Assembly: GCA_020633055.1 (NCBI GenBank) | Contig: JACKEJ010000007.1 | Span: 620,001 to 684,000 of the forward strand | Direction of reading: 5' to 3' | DNA: 64,000 nt | Source of the DNA: Sandaracinaceae bacterium | GTDB lineage: Bacteria; Myxococcota_A; Polyangia; Polyangiales; Houyiibacteriaceae | Shown here: positions 9,323-18,001 of the stretch, piece by piece | How positions within the stretch are numbered: position 1 is the first letter of the stretch | How the letters are laid out: every line of letters starts with the position of its first letter | Notes under the pieces: generated by a model | Told to the model about the DNA's origin: nothing | What the model saw: only the letters and a program-made list of their open reading frames with translations | The model's database searches: none | Made by a program: the position numbers and the translations under genes

Positions 9323-12064
9323 TCAACGAATCTGAACGCGGCCCACCTCGATGGTCACGCCAGCGCCCGTCGGCGTCCGGTACTCGACCGGGAACTGGGC
9401 GTCGAGCACGGTCAGCGTCACGCGAAGCTCGACTGGATGACGGATGTCGCGCGGGATCACCATCTGCACCGAGTCGCGGAGGATCTCACCGGGTCTCCAA
9501 TCGGTCGTCCGATAGCGCCCGTGGATGGGGTAGTGGTGCGCGTGGAAGTGCGGGGGCACGGGGTAGCCCGCGGGCCCCTCGATGTTCACGTAGAAGAACA
9601 GATCCTTCGTGATGGAGGCGTCCACGCGATAGAAGAAATCGACCGCGATGCGCTCCCCCGGACGAAAGGTCGTCTCCGGTAGATCGTACCCCAGCAGCGT
9701 GAACATCCCCGGGAACTGGGCGTCCAGACGTGCCGTCATGTTCGCGGGCTCCGCCGCGAGGCGCGCTTCCGTAACGATGTCTTCGGTGCGGTTCTGTGGG
9801 AGGTGCGTCTGCGCGATCCAGGCCCGCAGCAGCCCCAGCAGCTCTCGGGCCTCGTCGCGCCGCTCGTCCGACAGATCGTGCTGTTCGTGGGGGTCGGTGG
9901 CGAGGTCGAACAGCTGGTACGTCCCCTCTCGTGTCCAGTAGATGAGCTTCTGGTTCCCTCGATAAATGGCCTTCTGGTCATAGGGGTAGAGACCGTCCGG
10001 CATCAGCTCCGTGAAGATCAGCCGCTCCGGGTCGAGGGGCGCTCCGGTCATGGGACCCACCAAGCTCCGCGCGGGCACGGGCTCGGGCAACGGCACGCCC
10101 GCGAGGTTCAGGATGGTGGGCATGACGTCGAACAACGCCACGGGACCCTCCACCACCCGCGGCGCGACGCTCGGCGCGCGGATCATCAGCGTGGCGTAGA
10201 CCTCTTCGTTGTAGAGGGCCTGGCTGTGCCCCGTGTGCCCGTGCTCGGAGAACGCCTCTCCGTGGTCGGACATGAACACGACCACGGTGTTGTCTGCAGC
10301 TCCGCGCTCGCTCAGGTGCGCGAGCAAGCGTCCCACTTGCTCGTCGGCGAGGACGATCTCGGTGTCGTACTCGTCCACGAGCTCACGACCGAAGCGGCTC
10401 GGCGTGCGGTCCCAGAGGTAGCGCTCGTGGACGTTGAAGAGATGCGTCCACAGCAGCCACGGTCGATTGCTCTCGATGAGCGTGTCGAGCTGTCGAATCG
10501 ACTCGTCCACGGGGCGCGCGCGGGCCGGACGGTAGACGGGGATCTGATTGGCCTCCTCGAACCCCTGGAAGAACCCGTCCACGCGCGTGAAGTAGTCGGT
10601 GCCCATGGTGACCACGGTGCGATAGCCGCGCGCCCGCAACGCTTCGGAGAAGGTCTGGTTCTCGCGCCGCAGCGAAGGCCACAGGTACTCGCTCCCGTAC
10701 GCGACCTGCGAGGGGTAGCGCCCGGTGAACACCGCCGGGATGGAGCGAATCGACCGGCTCGACTGCGCGATGACGCGATCGAAGCGGACGGCCTGCGCGC
10801 AGAACTCGTCGATGTTCGGAGAGGTCGGTCGCTCGTAGCCGTAGCAGCCCAGGTGGTCCGGACGCAGTGCATCCACGGAGATGAGCAGGATGTTGGGGCG
10901 CACGATGTGGCTGGGCCGCGGCGCGTAGTGCCCGGTCCCGAAGTCGGCCACTTCGCGCGAACCGTCCCCGTCGAAGCAGTCTGCGTCGATCCCGTCGCCG
11001 GGGTTGTCCAGCGCCCCCGGGTGGACGTCTGGGTCTCCGTCGTCGCAGTCGCCACCGCCGAACGCGAAGGCGTGACCGTCCCCGTCGCGGTCCGTGAGCG
11101 CCAGGTACACGCGCAGCAGTGGACGACCGATGACGCTCTCGTGCTCCACCGCCGCGCGCACACGGTTGCGGTCGCCGTAGGTGGCACCGGTCCACGTGAG
11201 ACCCGCGATGGACAGACCGAGCAGGAAGAGGGCCAGGCGGCGGGTGGGACGCTCCGCGAAATACCTGCCGAAGACGAGCGCCAGCAGCCCGTAGAGCAGG
11301 CACACCCCGGGCGCGTAGGCGAGCATCACGGGGTCGTACGCTCGAAGGAGCATGGGCGCTCGGGCGACGAGCCCGAGCAGCGCGGCGCTAGCCCCCGCGA
11401 GGACGAACAGGGCCAACAGACCGAGTGACGCGACACGTGGGAGACGCCGCGCGATGGGGAGCGCGATCACCCGCACGGTAGCCGCGAGGAACACCACGCT
11501 CACGACGAGCGCGAGCGAGAAGGCGCTCATCGCCCACGAGGCGAGCTGCGGGTCGTGGTAGCGAGTCGCAAAGTGTCGCATCGCGCGGGAGGTGGCCGTG
11601 GCGTACCCGAACACGGCGACACAGATGCCCAGCGCCGAAGCGAAGGCCTCTGGGTTGGGCCGGAAGAGCGCCTTCGGCCCATGTGGGGTGCGACGCCACC
11701 CCTCGAACCATGGCGTCTGCGCTGCGACGAGCAACAGCAGCGCAACGCTCACGCCGCTGAGCACCCCTGCCGGCGCCAACATCGACGCGGTGTTCGCCAG
11801 CGCGACGAGGCGGTCGGTCCAAGAGAGCCCGACCGCGTTCGCGCGCGCCGCGCCCACGCTGACATCCGTCGCGGCGAGCACGGCCGCGACGGAAGCTCCC
11901 ACGGCGACGTGGCGCGCGAGCGACCCGAACGGTCCGGCCGGGGGTGTCGGTCGCCGCGCCGCGGGAGCCGGCGCTGTGACCGGCGCGTCCTCGGCAGGCA
12001 CGTCCTGGCCCAGCGCGCCCTGGGTCGTGGGGGGGCCCTCGGTCGTGCGGTCTTCGTCGCTCAC
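9323..12064 (-). CDS. Membrane-anchored sulfatase-family hydrolase with MopE repeat
   Basis: A 913-aa protein of the alkaline phosphatase/sulfatase superfamily. The N-terminus (about 40-310) has several membrane segments. Next is a MopE-type metal-binding repeat (about 325-370) with DRDGDG, GGDCDDGDPDVHPGA and GIDADCFDGDG. The sulfatase domain (about 395-720) starts with PNILLISVDALRPDHLGCYG and includes the metal-site motif FMSDHGEAFSEHGH. The usual formylglycine-forming Cys motif is absent: the equivalent stretch reads SSRSIRSIPAVFTG, so it may act as a phosphohydrolase or phosphoethanolamine-transferase-like enzyme. A beta-rich C-terminal domain follows (about 750-913). The GTG start overlaps the upstream lipase stop by 4 bases (GTGA), so it is the last gene of the trp-containing operon. 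Confidence 0.85.
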   Translation of the reverse strand: MSDEDRTTEGPPTTQGALGQDVPAEDAPVTAPAPAARRPTPPAGPFGSLARHVAVGASVAAVLAATDVSVGAARANAVGLSWTDRLVALANTASMLAPAGVLSGVSVALLLLVAAQTPWFEGWRRTPHGPKALFRPNPEAFASALGICVAVFGYATATSRAMRHFATRYHDPQLASWAMSAFSLALVVSVVFLAATVRVIALPIARRLPRVASLGLLALFVLAGASAALLGLVARAPMLLRAYDPVMLAYAPGVCLLYGLLALVFGRYFAERPTRRLALFLLGLSIAGLTWTGATYGDRNRVRAAVEHESVIGRPLLRVYLALTDRDGDGHAFAFGGGDCDDGDPDVHPGALDNPGDGIDADCFDGDGSREVADFGTGHYAPRPSHIVRPNILLISVDALRPDHLGCYGYERPTSPNIDEFCAQAVRFDRVIAQSSRSIRSIPAVFTGRYPSQVAYGSEYLWPSLRRENQTFSEALRARGYRTVVTMGTDYFTRVDGFFQGFEEANQIPVYRPARARPVDESIRQLDTLIESNRPWLLWTHLFNVHERYLWDRTPSRFGRELVDEYDTEIVLADEQVGRLLAHLSERGAADNTVVVFMSDHGEAFSEHGHTGHSQALYNEEVYATLMIRAPSVAPRVVEGPVALFDVMPTILNLAGVPLPEPVPARSLVGPMTGAPLDPERLIFTELMPDGLYPYDQKAIYRGNQKLIYWTREGTYQLFDLATDPHEQHDLSDERRDEARELLGLLRAWIAQTHLPQNRTEDIVTEARLAAEPANMTARLDAQFPGMFTLLGYDLPETTFRPGERIAVDFFYRVDASITKDLFFYVNIEGPAGYPVPPHFHAHHYPIHGRYRTTDWRPGEILRDSVQMVIPRDIRHPVELRVTLTVLDAQFPVEYRTPTGAGVTIEVGRVQIR

Positions 12065-12789
12065 GATGCCAGGGACCCCGTCGCGCTCCCCCCGTCGGTG
12101 GAGCCCGAGGCGCGTCGTTCGCCCCCCGCGATCGCACGCACGATGTGGTCCTGAGCATGAGGCGCGTAGAGGATGCCGTTGTGCCCGACGCCGGCTACCA
12201 CGTGCTTGGTGTCAGCCTCGCACCCCAGGGCGCTGGTCGGCCGCACGGTCGTGTCGCGTGCGCCGGCCAACGCATGCAGTGATGGTCCCGCGGGGTCACG
12301 GGTGCTGGCGAGGTGACGCGTGATGTCGCTGTCCGGTCGGATCGCGCCCGCCAACCCAAAGGGGGCGAGCCGCGCAGCGCTGGTCCCCAGGTGCGGCGTG
12401 CAGACGGTCACGAGACGACTCACACGGGGGGCCCCACCGAGCTCCTCGACGTACCAGCGCGCCAACAGCCCGCCGAGCGAGTGCCCCAGCAGCGTGACCG
12501 CGCTGCCCTCCGGAACGTTTTCCGCAAGGGTGTCGGCCAATCGCTGCGCCGTCGCATGAAAGTCGCCGTAGCTGGGGTATCCGAAGGCTAGCGTCGCCCA
12601 GCCGAGATCCTGCGCGATGCGCGCCCGCAGCGGATCGAAGACCGGCGCGGCCGCCAAGAAGCCGTGCACGAGCACCACGACGTTCTGACCAGCCGCGGGT
12701 GGCTCCGGACGAAAGGCGTGACGCGCGATGAGCGTGGCCTGCGTCGCGAACGCCCGCGTCTCCGTGAACGCCGTGGGCCGATCAGCCAT
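12061..12789 (-). CDS. Alpha/beta hydrolase (lipase/esterase-like)
   Basis: A 242-aa alpha/beta-fold hydrolase. It shows the oxyanion segment VVLVHGFLA, nucleophile elbow GHSLGG and a late histidine in VAGVGHNGIL, with VCTPHLGT typical of triacylglycerol lipases of the PGAP1/LipA type. There is no signal peptide. Its ATG overlaps the end of the epimerase gene by 8 bases and its stop overlaps the sulfatase start, so expression is coupled to both. The substrate is probably a lipid or other ester (inference). Confidence 0.8.
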   Translation of the reverse strand: MADRPTAFTETRAFATQATLIARHAFRPEPPAAGQNVVVLVHGFLAAAPVFDPLRARIAQDLGWATLAFGYPSYGDFHATAQRLADTLAENVPEGSAVTLLGHSLGGLLARWYVEELGGAPRVSRLVTVCTPHLGTSAARLAPFGLAGAIRPDSDITRHLASTRDPAGPSLHALAGARDTTVRPTSALGCEADTKHVVAGVGHNGILYAPHAQDHIVRAIAGGERRASGSTDGGSATGSLAS

Positions 12790-13846
12790 AGCGCGGGACC
12801 CACTCTTCCGCTTGGTACCATCGCAGCACGTCCCGCCAGCCCGTCTCGAAGCTGGCGTGGCGTGGCGTGAACCCCGTGGCAGCGAGCTTCGCCCCGTCCA
12901 CCACCAGGTCCTCGTAGAGCAGCGTCATGTGCTCGACGTCGAGCCTCGGCCGCAGCGCAGGCTTGATGCCATGGCGCATGACGACGGCCTTCCACGCGGC
13001 GAGGGCCGCGACGTCGGCACCCTGATGTGCGCCGGGCTGTTGGAAGAGCTTGCCCAGAAAGCGATACAAAGCCTCGGGCGCGTCCCCGAGCGAGACCGTC
13101 GTGAGCCCGTAGGCGTCGAACGTGATGCCCAGGCGCGCCCCAAGTGTCATCTCGTCACCATCGCTCACGTTGTAGACCTGTCCGGCTGCGTCCTCACGCG
13201 GCAGGAGGTGCAGCGCCGCGCGCGCGACGTCTTCGGCATGAACCATGGTGCCCATCGGTCCACCCCCGAAGCGGGGCACCACGGGCGACGCCAACCGCAC
13301 CAGCGGGCCTACCGCCAGCAAGCTGGCCGCGAAGTGTCGGCCGCGACGACCGTAGATGGGCGCCGCGCGCAGAACGGTCACCGACGGTCCATCGCCGTGC
13401 TGACCCAAGAGAAACGTCTCCGCCGCGCGCTTGCTCATCCCGAAGGGACCACGGGGGGCGATCTCGCTCTCTTCGTCGAGCGACGTCGCCCCCCGGGAAG
13501 CGTAGAGCGTGGCGTTGGAGACCTGGATGAAACGCTTCGCGCCAGCCCGCGTCGCGGCCTCGTACAAGCTCGCGACCGCGTCCGTGTTGGTGCGCGAGAG
13601 CTCCGCCGAGTCGGCGCCAGCGTCCAGCTGAGCAGCCGTGTGGATGACGGCATCGCAGCCTTTCACCAACGCGTCCAACGCGCTGGGGTCACGGAGATCC
13701 GCGACGCGCACCTCCCCGCGCACGGGCGAGCGCACGCCGGCGCGGCTCATGTCGGTCGCGATCACCCGATAGCCCGACGCCTCGGCCAGACCCGTCACGT
13801 AGCTGCCGACCGTCCCCTTCGCGCCAGTCACCAAGAGCGTCTTCAT
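12782..13846 (-). CDS. NAD(P)-dependent epimerase/dehydratase (extended SDR)
   Basis: A 354-aa extended short-chain dehydrogenase. The Rossmann motif TGAKGTVG lies at residues 6-13, and the mid-protein NAD-binding region has VIHTAAQLDAGADSA. The ATG at 13844-13846 was chosen because it overlaps the trpC stop as ATGA and places the glycine motif at the N-terminus; longer frames upstream lie inside trpC. The YxxxK catalytic motif reads FGMSK (Phe135-Lys139), so the general-acid Tyr is replaced by Phe. This argues for changed chemistry or an NAD-binding role. It sits between trpC and the lipase; its substrate is unknown. Confidence 0.85.
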   Translation of the reverse strand: MKTLLVTGAKGTVGSYVTGLAEASGYRVIATDMSRAGVRSPVRGEVRVADLRDPSALDALVKGCDAVIHTAAQLDAGADSAELSRTNTDAVASLYEAATRAGAKRFIQVSNATLYASRGATSLDEESEIAPRGPFGMSKRAAETFLLGQHGDGPSVTVLRAAPIYGRRGRHFAASLLAVGPLVRLASPVVPRFGGGPMGTMVHAEDVARAALHLLPREDAAGQVYNVSDGDEMTLGARLGITFDAYGLTTVSLGDAPEALYRFLGKLFQQPGAHQGADVAALAAWKAVVMRHGIKPALRPRLDVEHMTLLYEDLVVDGAKLAATGFTPRHASFETGWRDVLRWYQAEEWVPRYG

Positions 13847-14703
13847 GTCGTCGCCTCCAACATCGCGCGCACGCCCTCGGCGGGGTCGTCGCAGCGCATC
13901 AAGCCTTCTCCGATGAGCGCCGCGTCGGCGCGCGTGCCGCGCAAGCGAGCGAAGCTCTGTGGGGAGCGGATGCCGCTCATGAAGACGGCGACGCGCCCCG
14001 GGTCGATCCCCGCGAGACACCGCGCCGCGCGCTCCATGTCGACCTCGAACGTGCGCAGGTCGCGCGCGTTGACGCCGATCAGCGAGGCGTTCGTCTGAAG
14101 CGCCACCTCGAGCTCTGCCTCGTCCGCCGCTTCTACGACGGGCTCCATCCCTCGCGCGCGGACCAGGTCACAGAGGGACTGTAGCGGCGTGAGCGTGTGC
14201 GCACGGACCAGCAACAGCACCATGGACGCACCGCACACGCGCGCCAACTCGACCTGCACGGGGTCCAGCACGAACTCCTTGAACAGGACCGGCGCCGCGC
14301 AAGCGCGGGCCACTCGCCGGACCGTGAGCGGCGACCCACCGAACCCTGGTCCGTCGGCCAGCACGCTGATGGCGGCCGCGCCGCCCGCCTCGTAGGCGCG
14401 CGCCACGCGCACGCCGGTGCCCGCCGCGGGGGCACGGATCGGGCCCACGCTCGGGCTACGGAACTTCACCTCGGCGATGATGCGAGGGGGCGCGTCCGAG
14501 CTCGGCCTGCGCAACGCCTCGAGGGCCCTAGCGCCACGACGCGGGTCGAGGGGTACGTCCGCCGCGAGGCGCGTCAGCGTGGCCTGGTGGCGCAAGCGAC
14601 GACTCACTTCGACGCGCTTGCGGACCAGGATCTCGTCCAAGTAGGCGCGCCGCTCCGGACTCCCGGCGGCGAGCGGCTGCGCGGGGGCCGGGACGCCACT
14701 CAT
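13843..14703 (-). CDS. trpC: Indole-3-glycerol phosphate synthase
   Basis: Fourth step of tryptophan synthesis: ring closure of carboxyphenylamino-deoxyribulose phosphate. The 286-aa TIM barrel keeps IIAEVKFRSPS (Glu and Lys of the active site), VLFKEFVLDP (catalytic Lys), a conserved Glu in VVEAADEAELE, GVNARDL and the phosphate-binding IGEGLM. Two family positions differ: the usual SESGI strand reads FMSGI (Met242 in place of Glu), and ISVLTE reads ISVLAD. The N-terminus LDEILVRKRVEV is typical. The ATG overlaps the trpD stop by 4 bases. The enzyme is divergent but clearly of this family. Confidence 0.92.
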   Translation of the reverse strand: MSGVPAPAQPLAAGSPERRAYLDEILVRKRVEVSRRLRHQATLTRLAADVPLDPRRGARALEALRRPSSDAPPRIIAEVKFRSPSVGPIRAPAAGTGVRVARAYEAGGAAAISVLADGPGFGGSPLTVRRVARACAAPVLFKEFVLDPVQVELARVCGASMVLLLVRAHTLTPLQSLCDLVRARGMEPVVEAADEAELEVALQTNASLIGVNARDLRTFEVDMERAARCLAGIDPGRVAVFMSGIRSPQSFARLRGTRADAALIGEGLMRCDDPAEGVRAMLEATT

Positions 14704-15742
14704 CCGTCACCTCGCAGCGCTTGGGTGAGGGCCGCCCACTCCTCCAGCTTGGCGGCCGCGCGACCGGAGTCGATGACACTCGCTGCGTGGTCCGCCGCCT
14801 CACGGGGCGTGGCGGCGCGCCCAGCGACGCACAGCGCCGCTCCGGCGTTGAGCAACACGGCGGTGCGCCTCGGACCGCGCTCACCCGCCAGCACGGCGCG
14901 CGCGATGTTGGCGTTCTCGGCCGGGTCGCCTCCGACCAACGCCTCGAGAGGGGCCCGCTCCAGCCCGAACTCCTCGGGCGTGACGACCCACTCGCGAACG
15001 ACACCATCACGCAGCTCGGCGACCTGCGTGGGGCCGGAAGTCGAGAGCTCGTCGATGCCACCGTGACCATGGACGACCCATGCCGCCGTCGACCCCAACT
15101 GGCCGAGCACCTCGGCCAGCTGACGCACACGCGCGCCGTCGTACACGCCGACGACTTGGTGCGTGGCCCCCGCCGGGTTCGTCAGCGGGCCCAACAAGTT
15201 GAAGAAGGTGCGCACCCCGAGCTCTTGACGAACAGGGGCCGCATGGCGCAGCGCCGCGTGACGCTGGCGAGCGAACAAGAACCCGAGACCGACCTCGCGG
15301 ACGCACCGCGACACCTGCTGCGCGTCGAGGTCGATGGCCACTCCGAGCGCTTCGAGCACATCGGCGCTCCCGGCGCGACTGGAGGCAGCTCGGTTCCCAT
15401 GCTTGGCCACGCGGACGCCGGCCGCCGCCGCCACGATGGCGCTCACGGTCGAGATGTTGAACGTGTCCAGCCCGTCGCCACCTGTGCCGCACGTGTCCAG
15501 CACGGGCCCGCCCGGGTCCAGCTCGCTGACGATGCAACGTCGACGCATGACGCGCGCCGCCGCCGCGATCTCCTCGGTGGTCTCGCCCTTCATGCGCAGG
15601 CCCACGGCCAGCGCGGCGATCTGTACGGGAGAGGCGCGCCCGGCGAGCACCTCCTCCATCGCGTGCTCCATCGTGGGGCCGTCGAGGTCTTGTCGGGCCA
15701 CGACCTGCATGATGGTGTCGCGGAGAGTCGGGGTGTCGCCGC

Positions 15743-15746
<4 letters not shown>
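14700..15746 (-). CDS. trpD: Anthranilate phosphoribosyltransferase
   Basis: Transfers phosphoribose from PRPP to anthranilate, the second step of tryptophan synthesis. The 348-aa length is normal. Family motifs are present: DTCGTGGDGLDTFNIST for PRPP/metal binding, KHGNRAASSRAGSADVLEALG-type anthranilate site, and FFNLLGPLTNPA. The start ATG at 15744-15746 overlaps the trpG stop (ATGA). Longer open frame upstream is antisense or overlapping noise inside trpG. It is a separate gene, not a TrpGD fusion. Confidence 0.96.
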
Positions 15747-16333
<587 letters not shown>

Positions 16334-16343
16334 AGTCGTGGGG

Positions 16344-16991
16344 TTACTCACCTTCCGCGGACGCGTCAATGCGACGTTGCGCCGCCACGCATGCGGCGCG
16401 CGCCTCGACCAGGGCGTCCACCGCGCGGCGCTGGTCGCGTAGCGCATCGGCGAGCACCAGGTCCTCCACGATTCCACGTTCCAGCGCGCCGGCGTAGGCC
16501 TCGAGCGCGGCGTCCCGCTGTCGCAGCGCCGCGAGTCCTTGCCGCTGGAGGGCGCGGCCGAGGTCGCTCGCCACTTCGATCGCCTCGACCTGGGCCACCT
16601 GCTGGCGGGACGCCACGAGCGCACTCCCGCGCAGCCGCTCGGCGGCCAGCACGGGCAGGTCGCGCTCCACGGCTTCATCCACGTCCGTGAGGGCACGCTC
16701 GACGGGGTCGGTGGCCAGCAGTGCGGCCGCGAGCGCGCGCACGTCCTCGCGTTCCGCGGTCGTCAGGGGTTCGTCCGAGAGCATCACCGGGTCTGGGGCA
16801 GGCGCCGGCGCACCGCGCACCAGCTCGGCGCCTCGCTGCCGCAGCTCCTCGGCACGCGACACTGGAGCTCGGTCGGGCTCCACCTCGCGACACGCGGGCA
16901 GCGCACCGCACGACGCCACCACGAGGTAGCGCACGAGCACACTCCGAGCGCCAGGGCACGAGCGCGCCATCCATCGGGACCAGGGGCTCAT
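16344..16991 (-). CDS. Putative lipoprotein, helical
   Basis: A 215-aa protein with a hydrophobic N-terminal stretch (VRYLVVASCGALPAC) ending in a lipobox-like LPAC at about residues 31-34, so it is probably a lipoprotein. The rest is Ala/Glu/Arg-rich and strongly helical (about 45-210), with long heptad-like runs suggesting a coiled coil. No family was recognised. The ATG overlaps the alpha/beta hydrolase stop by 4 bases, and its TAA lies 10 bases before trpG, so it belongs to the operon although no tryptophan role is evident. Confidence 0.75.
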   Translation of the reverse strand: MSPWSRWMARSCPGARSVLVRYLVVASCGALPACREVEPDRAPVSRAEELRQRGAELVRGAPAPAPDPVMLSDEPLTTAEREDVRALAAALLATDPVERALTDVDEAVERDLPVLAAERLRGSALVASRQQVAQVEAIEVASDLGRALQRQGLAALRQRDAALEAYAGALERGIVEDLVLADALRDQRRAVDALVEARAACVAAQRRIDASAEGE

Positions 16992-17875
16992 GCCGGGTCG
17001 GGCGCGTATCCACGCTCCAGCCAGAACTTCTCGAGGCGCAGGTTGACCAGCTGGGGATACTCGACCGCCGCGTAGTGGGTGGCACCGGGAATGACCAGCA
17101 GCTCCGCCCCCGGGATTCCGTCGGCCATGCGCGCAGCCGCCGCGCGTGGCGTCATGATGTCGCGGTCACCCGCCACGACCAAGACGGGCACGTCCACCTG
17201 CGGCAAGATCGGCGTCGCGTCGTGCTCGCCCAAGAGCTCGAGCAAGCGCAGATAGACCCCCATGTCGAGGCCCTTGAACGAGTCCGCCAACGCACGGAAG
17301 ATCTCCTCGTCCAGGGTCGGCGCCGCCAAGCCCACGGCCTTCGCGAGCTGAACCGTGCCCGGGAAACCCACCGCCTTTCGCACCACCGCCTCGACGAGAC
17401 GGGGCGCGGCGCCGAGGGTTCGCAGAACGGGTGGCGCGACCTTGTCCATGAACCCCAGGTTCATGACCGACTCGTAGATCTGCCCAGAGACCCCGTTCAG
17501 CAGCGTCATGTTGCGCACGCGCGTGGCTGCGAGATCGAAGGTCTCGAGTGCAACTTGGACCCCCATCGACCAGCCCAGCAGCGCAGCGCTCTCGATGCCC
17601 TCGGCGTCCAGCACCGCGAGACCGTCTCGGGCGTGCGCATGGATGTGCAGCGCGCCGGGCACGGCCGGGGGACCAGAACGGTAGAGCCCCCGGTAGTCCC
17701 ACGAGATGAAGCGGTAGCGATCGCTGAGGTACCGGATCTGGTGCGTCCAGGCGACCCAGCTGCCACCGAGTCCGTTGCACAAGAGCACCGGCCTCCCGCG
17801 GCCGACGACGTGGTAGGCGATGTCGGTTCCGTCGTACGACGTGACGCGGCGTTCCTCGACTGCAGGCTGCACCAT
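16988..17875 (-). CDS. Alpha/beta hydrolase, first gene of the trp operon
   Basis: A 295-aa alpha/beta hydrolase with VLLCNGLGGSW near the N-terminus, WDYRGLYRSG, nucleophile elbow GWSMG, an Asp in VVAGDRDIMTP and a His in GATHYAAVEYP: a complete Ser-Asp-His triad. No signal peptide is visible. The ATG at 17873-17875 was chosen because the protein aligns from there and the region upstream is the 126-base divergent intergenic space. The substrate is unknown; haloperoxidase/esterase-like enzymes share this layout. As the first gene it should carry the operon promoter, but no clear element was found. Confidence 0.82.
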   Translation of the reverse strand: MVQPAVEERRVTSYDGTDIAYHVVGRGRPVLLCNGLGGSWVAWTHQIRYLSDRYRFISWDYRGLYRSGPPAVPGALHIHAHARDGLAVLDAEGIESAALLGWSMGVQVALETFDLAATRVRNMTLLNGVSGQIYESVMNLGFMDKVAPPVLRTLGAAPRLVEAVVRKAVGFPGTVQLAKAVGLAAPTLDEEIFRALADSFKGLDMGVYLRLLELLGEHDATPILPQVDVPVLVVAGDRDIMTPRAAAARMADGIPGAELLVIPGATHYAAVEYPQLVNLRLEKFWLERGYAPDPA

Positions 17876-18001
17876 GCCGGGATGCTGTCCGTTTGCGCGG
17901 CGAAAGTCACGAAGCCGACGCCACCGGACGGGGGGCCGCCGCAGCACGCCCGACGAGTCCACCGCAGAGGGTTGCTCCCCCCCGCCGTTTCGAGGCACCG
18001 T

